Source: Astrocystis sublimbata
Lineage: Eukaryota; Ascomycota; Sordariomycetes; Xylariales; Xylariaceae
Direction: 5' to 3'
Assembly: GCA_022453515.1 (NCBI GenBank)
Contig: JAJNNY010000102.1
Location: 16,564-80,563, forward strand
DNA length: 64,000 nt
Shown piece after piece: positions 48,525-60,642 of this stretch (the first letter of the stretch is position 1; each line of letters opens with the position of its first letter). The translations under genes and the position numbers were made by a program. The notes under the pieces were generated by a model, which worked only from the letters and a program-made list of their open reading frames with translations, was not told the DNA's origin and made no database searches.

Positions 48525-49489
48525 GGTGCGGGATGTGGCACCTCACGCTGCCGACGTTCGAGGTAGAAGCGCCAATGACGGGGTTTCCAGATGAGTCGTC
48601 AGAGTAGCGATGGCGTGAATCAAACAATACTCAAAATAAAGTCATGGAGCAAAGTCATGGAGCAAGGTCATTTGGGGGGGTTGGAGGGGGGAGGCAGAGA
48701 GCGAGCGAGGGGGGTGCTGATTGGTGGTAGAGAGCGGCAAGAGGGGGGGCAAGGTTCAGCGTCTCACGGGGCGGGAGACGAGCAAAGGCCTCTCTGGAGG
48801 GCATGAGGGTTAGCAATGCCCTCAAATGCTGAAAATTTGATGCATGTTAGCGAAAATGCACGGGAAATGCATTCCAGCCGCCGGTCGGAGCTTGTCTATT
48901 GACCGTGCAGGTTGCTTGATGTCATTCCGCGCCGCTTCTCCACCAGTACGAGCACTACCTACCTAGGTAAGCCCCTGCGAGCCTAGCCCCCGAGGCCCTG
49001 AGTGGATACCCATGTAGGCGAGTCCCTACGCGTAGTCCCCATACCCTTCAGGCACGGCCAGATACTGGTACCTAGGTACCTACGTACGAGTAGACGTAGT
49101 GCGGAGTGCGGTAAGGCCAAATCTAACACTACTACACAGTGTGGGGTAGAGGGGTCCAGATACCTACCGTACATGACCTCGAGCAGCCTGAGGTAAACCG
49201 TAAAGTACTGCATGTACCTAACCTACCTCCGTCCTACATGTCACGGTACCTACCAAACGCAACCTTAGGCATGTGCCATAACTTTATGTGGCTGCTTCCA
49301 CGTTGTTCGCCTTGTTCATCCTCCTTATCCTAGAAGCTTCATGCCCAGATCATCCACTCTCAACTTATTCTCCCTCATCGCGAACCTGAACCAGCTCTTA
49401 CTCGTACTTAGCCCTTATATTTCCTGCGACTAGATACGTGGTCTTTGGTCTCTCGTCCCTACACCCTACGCATCCAACCGCAAGTCATC
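48525..49489. promoter_or_regulatory. Divergent promoter, ALE1 / derlin
   Basis: A 965-bp bidirectional spacer. It has a G-rich tract at about 48,670-48,760, AGGTACC clusters at 48,955-49,080 and 49,215-49,255, and two TACTCGTA octamers (49085, 49399). No gene. Confidence 0.5.
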
Positions 49490-50315
49490 ATGGACCAGAT
49501 GATCGGAGATGGCGGTCGCAACCCACTGGAGGCCTGGTTCTGGGAGATGCCCATATGCACGCGCTGGTGGACCACAGCAACCGTGCTCACGAGTGCGCTT
49601 GTCCAGTGTCAGATGGTCACACCCTTCCAGCTGTTCTACAGCGTCCGCACCGTCTTCACCAAAGGAGAGGTATGTCTAAGTCCAACTTCCTCCCCAACTT
49701 GCGACTCGCGATAGGCGAACCTAAGGCTGATCTGGCCTCTCGGGGCGCACATAGTACTGGCGCATGTTGACCACATTCCTCTACTTCGGCCCCTTCTCCC
49801 TCGACCTCCTCTTCCACGTATACTTTCTCCAACGTTATGCTCGTCTCCTCGAAGAGTCCTCGGGACGTTCGCCCGCCCACTTCTCCTGGCTGTTGGTCTA
49901 TTCCATGGCTTTTCTCCTCCTTCTGTCGCCGCTTGTCTCCATGCCATTCCTCGGCCATCCGCTGTCCTCGACCCTAGTGTACATATGGTCGCGGCGAAAC
50001 CCCGATACCAGGCTCAGCTTCCTCGGCTTGCTGGTCTTCACAGCTCCCTACCTGCCCTGGGTGTTGATGGGCTTCAGCCTTGTGATGCACGGTACCGTGC
50101 CTAAGGATGAGATCATGGGTGTTGTTATCGGTCACATCTGGTACTTCTTCACCGATGTATACCCTCCTATGCACAACGGCTCTCGCCCGCTAGACCCGCC
50201 CATGTGGTGGCGCCGACTCTTCGATGGACGGCGGAGGGGGAACACAGCTGATGCGATCAACAACGAGTTCGCAGTAGCCGGAGGACCTGGACTGGCACCA
50301 GCCGATGTACGATGA
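49490..50315 (+). CDS. Derlin (DER1-like ER-associated degradation protein)
   Basis: A rhomboid-like pseudoprotease that helps move misfolded proteins out of the ER. Two exons (49490-49669, 49755-50315) give 246 residues, close to the family's usual size. The N-terminus has NPLEAWFWEMPICTRWWTTA, followed by TPFQLFYSVRTVFTKGE, matching the Der1 opening. After the intron come YWRMLTTFLYFGPFSLDLLF, HVYFLQRYARLLEES, and several hydrophobic helices. HIWYFFTDVYPPMHNGSRPL near the end is typical of derlins. No serine/histidine protease dyad is expected or seen. Whether it corresponds to yeast Der1 or Dfm1 is not settled; the tail lacks an obvious SHP box. Confidence 0.93.
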
Positions 50316-51118
50316 TGATACTACGCGCTTACACGTTGATTTTGGTTGCATTTCATACATACCCTCATTCTATGGCGTTTGGGATTGGTGCTTAACGATA
50401 TTAGGACTGTTCTTCCGAGCATGCCAAAACATAGATTCGAATACGGCGCAACGGGCCTCCTTTAGGCAACCATATCATCACAAAGCTTTCTTCGACAATG
50501 GATCGAGCGAGCTTAAATAGACACAAACTTCGAATCCAGCTGCTGTACAGTGAACAAGAAATTGACGTGATGAGTGTATGCTAGTCGCGGATGCGCCGTC
50601 CATGAAAGATGACATAATTTCCCGAGTGGCTGCTGTATACGTGGAAACATTGTTAGGGGTGCGCAAGCACACCAGATGCCAGATGAGAATGCTCCTGTCC
50701 GACGTCGTATCAGCTCCGGACCCAATACAGCCAGGTCGGATTCTAAAGTACGTTAGGTACCAACCACCTAATATTTAGTGACAGTTTAGCCACCATCCCA
50801 CCCGAGCCCTATCCATACTAAGGTACCTACTTAAGTACCTATCTTGCCCATCTCTATGGATGCTGACCAATGCCGTTGCGCTTGAACGACCGCTGCTGAC
50901 CTTGCAACTGGGCGGGTCGAGGCGGGTCTACCGCGACCTTTGGATACATATGTACGTAATGGCGCGATTGAAACCCCCACTACATCAAAACCCTGCGACG
51001 TCACTCTTTTGAATAGCTCTACATCGAAATCTTATCCTGACATTGATTCAAGGAGCTTCACGTACCTAAACCCTCAAAAGGAGTTCCCGATTAGCCCCAA
51101 GTGCAGCAGATAATCAAA
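50316..51118. other. Tandem spacer, derlin / ADI1
   Basis: An 803-bp gap with the derlin 3' UTR and the ADI1 promoter. An AGGTACC/TTAAGTACC cluster lies at about 50,750-50,845. No gene. Confidence 0.5.
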
Positions 51119-51959
51119 ATGAGAGCATATTGGTATGATAACAGTGATGTAAGTGCTTTCTCAGCCCCACGAGGACGTCAAGGGGCAAAATCCCTTCATA
51201 CAACTTCTGCTTTGCGCTACCAATGCGGGAGGTCCGTCGCCCCTGCTTGTATTTGCTGCCATCCTGCTATTCCACGTTGTGAAGCTATGGATATGTACCA
51301 CTGATCAATCGAGAACAGGGCGACCAGCGCCTGCCCCACGACTCGGGCAAGGATCTCGGTGCGGAGGAACTGAGGAATCTCGGTGTGCTGTACTACCACA
51401 TCCCGGAGCTGGCGGGCGTGGATGCGCTGGCGCGCGAGCGCGACTACAAGAACCGCGACGAGATCACCGTCTCGCCGGAGAAGATGGGCGACGTTTACGA
51501 GAGCAAGGTGCGGATGTTCTTCGACGAGCATCTGCACGAAGACGAGGAGATTAGGTACATTCGGGACGGCAAGGGCTACTTTGACGTCCGCTCCAAGGGC
51601 GACGATTGGGTGCGCATCCAGCTGGAGAAGGTGGGTGCTTTTCGTACAACGCTTGATGGCAGCGATTCTTTGAAAGAGCATGGGAGCCGAAGCTGACTTT
51701 TTGAAATAGGATGATCTCATCATCCTGCCGGCTGGTATCTATCACCGGTTCACTACAGATGAAGACAACGTAAGTGTAACCTCCACCCATTGTATCATCT
51801 ACGGCGCGAGGCTCTCACCTGACTGTCTCAACCCGCTGCTAGTATATCCAAGCGATGCGATTGTTCAAAGAAGAGCCCAAATGGACGCCTTTGAACCGCT
51901 CCGATGATATAGAAGGAAATGAGTTCCGCAAGGCATATGTAGATCAGTACATGAAGTAA
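51119..51959 (+). CDS. ADI1: Acireductone dioxygenase (methionine salvage)
   Basis: A cupin metalloenzyme that oxidises acireductone to the 2-keto acid precursor of methionine plus formate. Four exons (51119-51148, 51319-51630, 51710-51769, 51843-51959) give 172 residues. The start is [20 protein letters not shown]. The metal ligands are all present: H81 and H83 in EHLHEDEE, E87, and H126 in GIYHRFT; the 45-residue distance between first and last ligand equals that in the mammalian enzyme (H88 to H133). Other family pieces are [25 protein letters not shown] and [14 protein letters not shown]. The first exon is 30 nt. The C-terminus ends VDQYMK, with no clear organelle signal, so cytosol or nucleus is likely. 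Confidence 0.95.
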
Positions 51960-52657
51960 GCTAGCTAAAGTGCGAGTGTGAGTCGGAAGAAGGTGGGATG
52001 AGCTTGATGTAGGTGGCATTCGTTCGTTCACTTTAATAAGGGTAGCGCCATGAGGGCTTATATCATATATGAGAACGACGACTATTCCTAGGCGCTACAA
52101 AACGGAGACATATTTCCTACCCATGCGACTTTTCGACCGAGCATGGCGACGATATTGAATCCTGGGAACATAAAGGGCTTGGGAACAACATGACCACGCG
52201 CTTTGCTCGCAAGATTGCAACTGTTCACAGTCTAGCCTTTTTCTTTTTTTTTGCTACAGACGATAAATAACCATCGGGCGATGGATCACATGCTACTTAC
52301 TCTATGATGTTATATGACAGGTTAAAATTGACCCATTGATCATCACAGCACCATGCAAAATGAACTTGCTGTTGGCGATTATAGCGGAAGTAAAGGCACT
52401 ACAAGAAAACCCCTGCCCATCTGTATCCACGAGTACAGTAGGTACCCGACGTGTACAGTATTGCAAGCACTGCGGGGTCTCCACAGTGCTGTGTTGTGCA
52501 TCATGCGCTCCAGCCTCCGACTAATGAACATCTACTAAAGTGCCCTCGGTGAGCTCAAGCACAACTGCTCGCTTCGGCTAAGTTTATATACATGACGATG
52601 CTGGCTCGATGGGATATCAACTCGTCGATCGTCATGACTGATTAGTTGCGGGACGGC
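51960..52657. other. Tandem spacer, ADI1 / SDR
   Basis: A 698-bp gap with the ADI1 3' UTR and the SDR promoter. A T-run lies at about 52240-52252. No gene. Confidence 0.5.
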
Positions 52658-53788
52658 ATGGACTCGAAAACAACATCGGAGCTCGCGACGGCATCCCCCG
52701 TGAGTGTCAATGCTCCTCGGGGCAAGCTTGCCCTGCCAGCAAGTAGCGAACCACCGCTTCCGAACTCGCCGCGGAAGCAGCTCGTATGGATTGTAAGGTC
52801 CCATCAAGTGAGATGCCAACTACAAGCACGCTCACAGTGAGGCTAGGTCTTTGGCGGCACGGGACACATGGGCCGGTCGCTCGTGAAATGTGCACTGGCC
52901 CGCAACGACCTCGTCACTGACGTGGGACGCACCTTTGAGACGAGCCCCGAGGCGATGGAGAGGGGAACCGAGAACTGTCTAGGCATGCTGTGCGACGTGC
53001 GCGCTCGCCAGAGCGTAGCCAACGTCATTGACAAGACTCTCGAGCGCTTCGGCCGCATCGATGTGATTGCGAACTGCAGCGGCTACGGCGTGATCGGGGC
53101 GTGCGAGGACCAGGATGAGCACGAGATCCGGAACCAGTTCGAGACCAACTTCATGGGCACATTGCACATCATCCAGGCGTCGTTGCCGTACTTTCGTTCT
53201 CAGGGAGCGGGCCGCTACCTCATCTTCAGCTCCACGAGCGGCGCCCTCGGCGTCCCGGGGCTGGGGCCGTACTGCGCCACCAAGTATGCCGTCGAGGGTC
53301 TCATAGAGGCCATGTCGTATGAGATCGACTCTTTCAACGTCAAGGCCACGCTCGTCGAGCCGGGCCTCGTGCGGCGCGACGAGCCGGACTCGGTGACGAA
53401 CCCCCTGCCGACATGGGGTCATTTCTTGATCAAGCCGGCCAGTGAGGTGTACGCGCACGCCACGTCGCCGGCCCTGCATGCGAAGAGAATGGTGCAGTGG
53501 CTCGGCGATCGCCAGCCCACGAGCGCCGTCAAGTGCGCCGAGCTGGTCTGGCAGCTGGCGCATTGTTCGTATCCGCCGCTTCGGCTGGTGTTGGGAAGCT
53601 ATGCCATCGAGAGCATACGTGATCGGCTACGGTCTGTCACGGAGGAGCTCGAGGATTGGAAACACTTGAATTATCCCGCCGCTCCCGACACGTCGGAGGG
53701 TGGCCCATCTACGGGGGGGAAAAGCGCCGAGCGCGACGAGGACGTCGAGGATATAATGGATGTGGAAGTGCAGGATCATGCAACTTGA
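52658..53788 (+). CDS. Short-chain dehydrogenase/reductase, substrate unknown
   Basis: Two exons (52658-52792, 52847-53788) give 358 residues. The first 40 residues are a Ser/Pro-rich extension. The Rossmann entry is completed by splicing: QLVWIVFGGTGHMGRSLV, with GGTGHMG at 48-54 as the nucleotide loop. Other SDR elements are DVRARQSVANVIDKT, ANCSGYG (replacing NNAG), a serine in FSSTSGALG (about 173-177) and the catalytic Y187/K191 in YCATKYAVEG. EPGLVRRDEP follows, as in classical SDRs acting on hydroxy- or keto-compounds. The protein is longer than a typical 250-residue SDR because of a C-terminal tail ending in acidic sequence. Cofactor and substrate cannot be assigned. Confidence 0.88.
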
Positions 53789-55508
53789 CATTTCTTCTTG
53801 ATTCCATCAGGGGACTTCGCGGAGGTCATCGTTCTCATCTGTTAAATCTCATTCTAGATGGGCTTTTTACGAGACTGGTTTTGCTAGCTCGAGGTTGGAG
53901 ATGATGACAAGCAATTATGCCGTTTGTGCCTTGCTTGCGCTGCAATCACCTTCTCCCATATGTGGAATGCCAATCTATGAGTAGCTGCTCGAATGCATTG
54001 GAGCAGCCTTCGTTTCCGTACCGATTTTCCGCTTATGGTGTAATTATAGCATCGAGATTCAATGAGGCTTACCAACATGGATCAAAACGAGCACCTTGCT
54101 ATTCGCTTTCAAATCTACTAGTCTTCGGTAAAGGACTTGAGAACGAAGATCGACTACCCTTGCCTGATGATATAAATGCTGTTTTTACGGATTCAGCTGG
54201 AGCCAGATATTTCGCCATATCTTCCCCAGTTTCTTGTCTGAAACATTGACTCATGAGGTTGTCTGTCACGCATCAACATTAGAGGGTGAAATACTTCTAG
54301 ATCTTAGGTCGGCAGTTTACCATCGAGTCGGATAGAGCTTCAACCATGCCTCCTGGATTTTTACAAGATGGCACTAAGAAAATCACCTAGACGCACCATA
54401 CCATTGTTTAAACCTTCTAGGTACCTAGGTATATACATGCTACGAAGAGAGGTTCTAAAATCCAACCTTCTAGGTTGAATATACACCGTATTCAATATAC
54501 TTATGTACCTACCTAGCAGATCTTCCAAGGTTCTTAGGTACGCATGGGGGAGGTTGAGTACACAGTATACACTGTGTTATACTAAACCCTGTCTAATCTT
54601 GTAAAAAACTAAGCATTACTTAGCCCCTTATAATGTTTAAACAAGAAATAATGATTAATTATCTAACAATTAAAAGTGAAACCATACCTTTTAAATATTC
54701 ATTAAGTGTTTAGAATATTTTCAGTATTTCCTATTTACTTTTAAGAAAATAAACACGACCTGATTTACGAATAGGTGGTATGGGTTTCTTGGCGAGGCTT
54801 GTCCTGGCGGGCCCCCTCGACCTACTCGGCTCGTGTTGACCGTCACGGCCCCTTCCAACCTTGGAAGTCGCTAAACCTCGTTCAGGCAGGCATTACAGGG
54901 GTCAATCCGCCAATTCGATATCCTGTTAGGCTCTGGCCCCATGGCCCGTTGGGCCTCCCCGCGAGACCTTACCTAGGAGGTAGGCTCGGTAGGTACGTAC
55001 CTACCTGGGAGTAGCTATGGGTACAGGGAGCGCCGCTCTCATCCAATAGGTACGGTGCAAATTAGGTAGTTTAAGGTATCTCGATTAATCTTGACACGCG
55101 TTTTCACAAGGGCTCCCGGGTCTGAACATCGACAACACCTACCTACTCCACTCAAATTATTTATTTGCCTGGCCCTTCCTCCAACCTCAGGTCTTGTGCG
55201 ACGACATCCGGCTCCGAAACAAGCTGTCTTAGAGATTTGGGCCGATCGCTCCTTCTGCCTCTCCTGCCCGCTCGCTCTCTTGCTGCTGTCGGCTGACAAG
55301 GCCTCCTGCATTGACATAACCCCCCCTTCCCCAAGCGACCCGGCCGCTCGTCGCCCGTCCTCCCCGTCCTCCCCGTCCTCTCCGTCGCCCCCAGTCTCGT
55401 CCCCTTCAACCTCCCGCCGCCACTCCGCTCTCTACCTCTGTATTGGACGACGATTTAGACCGTCGAAAGCCGGCCATCACGCCTCCACGATCGACGCTAC
55501 TTGCAGCC
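53789..55508. other. 1.7-kb spacer, SDR / GDP-mannose transporter
   Basis: No supported gene. A CCTAGGTA cluster occurs at 54,415-54,545. An AT-rich block at about 54,590-54,765 has a TA-rich, RIP-like composition, then changes abruptly to GC-rich sequence. The last ~300 bp are CT-rich and probably the leader of the transporter gene. Confidence 0.5.
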
Positions 55509-56864
55509 ATGGCAGACAAAAAGAATGAGGATTACACAGTTCGCATGCCCGACACGGGTCGCAGTCCGTTTGGCGGGGAGAAAGAGCCTTTCATCATTCC
55601 CACGCGGCCAGGTCGGATCGCACAGCACACCACTTTCGCCTCACGCTTCGCCCAGGTTGAGAATAATCCGCAGGCTTCCATTATCGCCTACTGCTTCGCC
55701 TCCATTTCCATGACCATTGTGAACAAATACGTCGTGTCCGGCCCGGATTGGAATCTCAATTTCTTCTATCTCGCCATCCAGGTAAAACAAGACCATTCCC
55801 TACGTTCATTTGTCTAGATGTGTGGGAAAGCGTTACTCATTGGCTCGCCAACAGTCGACAGTATGCATCGTCACGATCCAGATCCTGAAGCAAATCGGTG
55901 TCATCACCAACCTGGCCCCATTCGACGCAAACAAGGGGCGGCGATGTATGTGCCAAGCCTGATAACTTCACTTCACATTGGAGTCTCTCTAACAACTGGA
56001 CAGGGTTTCCCGTCTCGCTCCTCCTCGTCGGCATGATCTACACCAGTACGAAGTCCCTGCAGTTTCTCTCGGTTCCGGTATACACCATCTTCAAGAACCT
56101 GACCACCATTGTCATTGCCTATGGCGAGGTTCTGTGGTTCGGGGGCAGTGTTACCCCTCTGGCGCTCCTCTCCTTCGGCCTGATGGTTCTCAGCTCTATG
56201 ATTGCTGCCTGGGCCGACACACGCCACGCTGGTCAGACTGCCGCCGCCGCCGAGGCCCTCGCAACACTGAACGCCGGGTATGCTTGGATGGGCTTGAACG
56301 TCTTTTGCACTGCTTCTTACGTTCTGGGCATGCGCAAGGTCATCAAAAGCATGAACTTCAAGGATTGGGACTGTGAGTGGAAACCAAATATAGCGAGAGG
56401 GTGGCCTTCTAACGTTGCGAACAGCCATGTTCTACAACAACTTCCTTACCATCCCCGTGCTCGTCGTCTGCTCCCTGATTGCCGAGGATTGGTCAAGTGA
56501 CAACCTGGCGAGGAACTTCCCGAGAGAAACGCGCAACTCCCTCTTCACCGGCATGATCTACTCCGGCCTCGGCGCCATCCTCATCTCCTACTGCTCGGCC
56601 TGGTGCATCCGCGTCACGTCCTCTACCACATATTCCATGGTCGGCGCCCTGAACAAGCTCCCTATTGCCGTTGCTGGTCTCATCTTTTTCTCGGCACCTG
56701 TCACCGTCGGAAGCGTCTCGGCCATCATCATCGGCTTCATCAGTGGTATAGTGTTTACCTGGGCCAAGGTTCGCCAATCTGAGCTGTCCAAGAACTCTCT
56801 GCCAACCTCGCAGGCAACCATGAGTGCTAGCTCCCAGAGCAACCGCGATGCCGCCAACTCATAA
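55509..56864 (+). CDS. VRG4: GDP-mannose transporter (VRG4/GMT)
   Basis: A Golgi antiporter that exchanges GDP-mannose for GMP and supplies lumenal mannosylation. Four exons (55509-55781, 55855-55945, 56004-56372, 56425-56864) give 390 residues. The first helix region reads [20 protein letters not shown], then the [17 protein letters not shown] segment. [20 protein letters not shown] and [20 protein letters not shown] follow. The diagnostic nucleotide-sugar motif GALNK is present ([18 protein letters not shown]). About ten hydrophobic helices are predicted by eye. The N-terminal ~60 residues and the Ser-rich C-terminus are cytosolic. The first ATG is 55509; the open frame upstream begins with TTG. 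Confidence 0.94.
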
Positions 56865-58476
56865 TGAGGTCGCGTTTCGCAGGGGACTGAATACTATCGC
56901 ATAAGCCGGTGTTAGAACTCACATCGGGACGGCATGGTCGGATAGGCTTTCTATGAGGCACAGGACAGTCCAACACATCCTAGCGACACTCTGTACCATA
57001 ATCGCTCGATACATGCCAACGACGAGAGGAGTGGCTGCTTCTGGTATAGATTTAATATTAAGCTGGGAAAGCTTCATGATGAAGACGTTGCTCGAAGGAC
57101 GGAAATGAATTCAGATAATGTGGCGTATCAACCGGAATGACATGATAGGTGGGTTCTGGCTCGGGAGTCTTTATCACATACAACGTTTAGACTGGTGTAA
57201 ACATAAAGAGCGTCGAATACGATGATAAATAGTTGTGTCAGGTGTGATACTACCTAATAGCATCATGATTTATTTAGACTGTCTTCAATATATCCATGCA
57301 CGCTATATTGGTAGACATCCCAACACCATGGCTAGATGTATCAATTTTGGCTGTCAGCAGTTAGGAACTACATTTACCACTCGTGGCCACAGCCTACCTA
57401 CATAATGGCAAATACCTTGGTAAGTACCTAAATACTAAAAGTATTTCTGTATGAATTAGAACAACCCAACACCCATGGGGCCATGCTACACACATGGTAA
57501 GCTACTTTATGTTTGAGAAGCTACCCTACTAGGGTAATCTTGGAACTGAATGGCTAATTATTGGGTGGCGATACGATGCGACTCATTGGAAGGAAATCAT
57601 TCATAGTTTGAAAGGGACTGTTCCTCCCGAGAAATAGGACATTTAGACTGACCCTCGCGACCATCACTTCGATGTTTGATACTTAAGTACCTACCTAGGT
57701 ACATGTATGTAGGACGTATGTAGGCAATCTTAAACGGGCTCGGGGGGGCCTTGTCATTCCACAGGGGTGCTGAGAGGAGCTGTTGTAATTGGCCGCTAGC
57801 GGATTTTCTAGCGGCCCCTAGCCAGCCAACTTGAGAAGACAGACAGGGGTTCTAATTGAAGTGGCTGGGCGAGCTGGCTCGGCTGGGGCCGGGCGCGTCG
57901 CGGGGTTTTGTAGCGCGTAAGGTTCCTGCCATCTCTGGTCGCAATCGAGGTCTCTACCAGCCACTTGCATTTTCCGGCTGTGTCTTTTACTATGTAAGTC
58001 TACATGGGCACCGGTACCAGACAATCCCTTCTGACTTTTCTTTTCAACCTTTTGAATTCCGCCCTGGTCTTGTCTTTCGTCCCAATTCAATTGGAATGCG
58101 ATGCTATTGTCTGCCCATTTATTGCTACAAACAGACAAAGCGAAAGCCAAGCGAGTCGTTGATCGAATCCAGCACCCTCCCTCCTCTTTCGTCAACCAAC
58201 AACCCCCCAGCAACCGACCGACTCACCTGCGCAAGCACCTATCAGCAATCGAATCGTATCTAGTTGTCCAGTTCTACGCCGGGGATCATTACCTCGAGCT
58301 TTTGCCTACTGCAATACTTCAGCGCAGCCTTCCAAACCGCGACTCTATACATAATAAGCTGCATCAAAACTCGTCGTCTTTGCCGAATTGGCCTCTTTCC
58401 AGTCCAGTAGTCGTGCGATCCAAAAACTGCCCTTCGGCAATCACCAGCACTTTGCTTTGTCCGGCGCCATCGAGCC
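56865..58476. other. Tandem spacer, GDP-mannose transporter / CENP-A
   Basis: A 1.6-kb gap. The left part is 3' UTR and AT-rich sequence, with AGGTACC-type motifs at about 57,395-57,435 and 57,680-57,725. The right ~500 bp before the CENP-A ATG are promoter and leader. No supported gene. Confidence 0.5.
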
Positions 58477-59085
58477 ATGACCGGGCGCGGCCGTGGAAGA
58501 GGAGGAGGCGGCCGAGCCGGTGGCCGTGCCAGTACTGGCAGTGCCGCCGCAGCCAGGCGCTCTAGTGGCAGTGCACCAGCAGTCCTGCGTATGTCTTTCT
58601 CCTGCCCAAGATGCTCATGCTTTGCCAGAACCTCGGACTGACTCGTGTTCACATCAGCTGGCGACCCTTTACCATACCCACCACGACGGAGAAGATACAG
58701 ACCCGGCACCGTCGCGCTGCGAGAGATCCGAAAACTGCAGAATAGCACTGACTTGCTGATGCGGAAGGCGCCTTTTTCTAGAGTGGTGAGTCCAATGCCC
58801 TGGCGGAGCGTCTTAGACTTTGTCGCAAATCGAATTTCCAAGCACGTCTTGCTGACAATTGGAGCACAGGTTCGCGAAATAGCCCTTAGTCTACGTCCAA
58901 GAGACGAGGGCATGCGCTGGCAATCGCAAGCCATATTAGCGCTGCAGGAGGCCGCCGAGGCATTCCTCGTGCACTTGTTCGAGGACACGAACCTATGCGC
59001 CATACACGCCAAGCGCGTCACCATTATGCAAAAAGATATACAACTTGCCCGGCGGATACGCGGCGTCTGGGGTGGTATCGGCTAA
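58477..59085 (+). CDS. CSE4: Centromeric histone H3 variant CENP-A
   Basis: The histone H3 variant that marks centromeric nucleosomes and nucleates the kinetochore. Three exons (58477-58588, 58658-58785, 58870-59085) give 151 residues. The N-tail is Gly/Arg/Ala/Ser-rich ([16 protein letters not shown]) and lacks the canonical H3 tail. The fold starts at [20 protein letters not shown]. Loop 1 has the CENP-A-type insertion and signature [13 protein letters not shown] (89-101), where canonical H3 has a shorter loop with a phenylalanine. The end reads [20 protein letters not shown], then [15 protein letters not shown], with the longer hydrophobic tail of fungal CENP-A. The divergent tail and loop 1 rule out ordinary H3. 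Both junctions keep phase. Confidence 0.95.
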
Positions 59086-59910
59086 GCTGACCGCTTCGCC
59101 AGCTGTGTCGACCATCAGCGGCGCTCTGCTTCAACGGACAAGACGTAGGGGTCAAAGCGGGTGCTTTACTGTTTCTTGCTATAGGACGCGTAGGTCTCTC
59201 TAGATGGGGGGCGTGTCTATATAATTCAATTTTGCATGGAGTAATTGCGGCATTCAATGATCTGGGATGGGCTAAATGGAAGCGACAGGCGTTTGGGGAC
59301 TTGCATCCTTCTTGGCGATGATAAGGAATGAGGGCTTGGGAGAGGCTGTGCAGAACGTGTGTTTACCTGTAGGAAAGGTGCCAGGCCTAAGCTGGAAAGG
59401 AAGGGCCCTTGTGTGCACATGATACAAAGTTTAATCTGACCTGACGGGTTTTTGATCTCGAATTTGAATGGATTTCCCATGAGCATGGGCATTGGAGGCA
59501 AAGGGAATAAAACGAGTTCTGGAGAGAATCGGCGGTCAAAAAAGTTTAGAATAGCAATCAATGTCCACTCATCCTGATCATCATCCGTGACGTCACCTAC
59601 GGATTCTAGTCCATGGGTAATCTGCAGCCGTCATCGGCCTTGCGCGTCTCTCACCCATCTCACCTGAATTTCAATACTATACTCGATTGGTCACTTTGTC
59701 GTAACCGTCTCACTAATCAAGGCGCGAACATCCGTCTGTCTCTGCAAACGGCGTAACAACACAGCTCTCACCAAGCCTAGGACAGACATCTCATCCCATT
59801 GACCCCGATCTAGGCCGAGTATCTTACCGACCAAGCGGCACAAACGCAAATTGAGCAAGAGGGAGAAGGGGAAAAAAGGGAAAGGCCAGAACAGACCGGC
59901 CGCAGACAGC
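59086..59910. other. Tandem spacer, CENP-A / FUN14
   Basis: An 825-bp gap with the CENP-A 3' UTR and the FUN14 promoter and leader. No gene, repeat or RNA was recognised. Confidence 0.5.
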
Positions 59911-60539
59911 ATGTCATCCGCCCGTCTATCGCAAGCAACCCGCCTTCTCACGCGCCAGCGGCGTCAAGTGCTGGCCGGGAGCTGCCTCGGCCTCACAGTG
60001 GGGACGGGCGTAGCGGTGCGGTTCTCAGCCCCGCGCGTACGCTTCGACGCGCTTTCCACCCCCCGGTCCGGCTTCGCCACCACCTCCGCCCTGGGAGGGG
60101 GAAAACCAAACGAAACCGCGGGCGGGCACCTGAACCCAGAGCTCATGAAGCAGCTCTCCGGCGGCAGCGTGACGGGGTTCCTAGCCGGCCTCCTCGTCAG
60201 CGTCTTCTCCAAGACGCTCGTGCTGCTTCTGGGGGCTTCGGTGGTTGTTGTGCAGGTCAGTTTTCTTTTTCTCCCTTCCGCCTCTTTCCTCGTATTACCC
60301 TTTACGGCATATTCAGATCACAAAATTTTGTGTCGTACACGTGCGGAATGAGCATGTTTACTTCAGTGCTGACAAACAATGCACAGATCGCGGCGAGATA
60401 CGGGCTGAACATCGTAGACCAACTGCGCCTAAAGCAACGGATAGGCAATTCACGTGTGATAGCGGCCCTAGAGAAAGACCCCTTGTTCAAGATTTCATTT
60501 GGGTTGTTCTTTGCTCTTTCGGCATTTATGCGGTTCTAA
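59911..60539 (+). CDS. FUN14-domain mitochondrial protein
   Basis: A predicted small mitochondrial membrane protein of 165 residues. Two exons: 59911-60255 and 60387-60539. The N-terminus (MSSARLSQATRLLTRQRRQV) is Arg/Ser-rich without acids, consistent with mitochondrial targeting. The FUN14 domain has ELMKQLSGGSVTGFLAGLLV, then FSKTLVLLLGASVVVVQ, and after the intron IAARYGLNIVDQLRLKQRI, ending ISFGLFFALSAFMRF. FUN14 proteins include the mammalian mitophagy receptor FUNDC1, but no LC3-interacting motif is obvious here, so a mitophagy role is not claimed. The open frame upstream to 59851 starts with TTG. The gene converges on aminopeptidase P with 103 bp between stop codons. Confidence 0.88.
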
Positions 60540-60642
60540 GTCCTGCCAGTTGGATGCGGTACAAGCAGAGATGTACATCCACCCAAGCTTGCCGGCCTGT
60601 CTGTTTGCCCAACATGTACATATGCCAATGTGCCATGGAGTA

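Noticed and set aside
52979..53563. Long minus-strand open frame opposite the SDR
   Set aside because: It is a shadow of the GC-rich SDR exon; the plus frame carries the SDR motifs.
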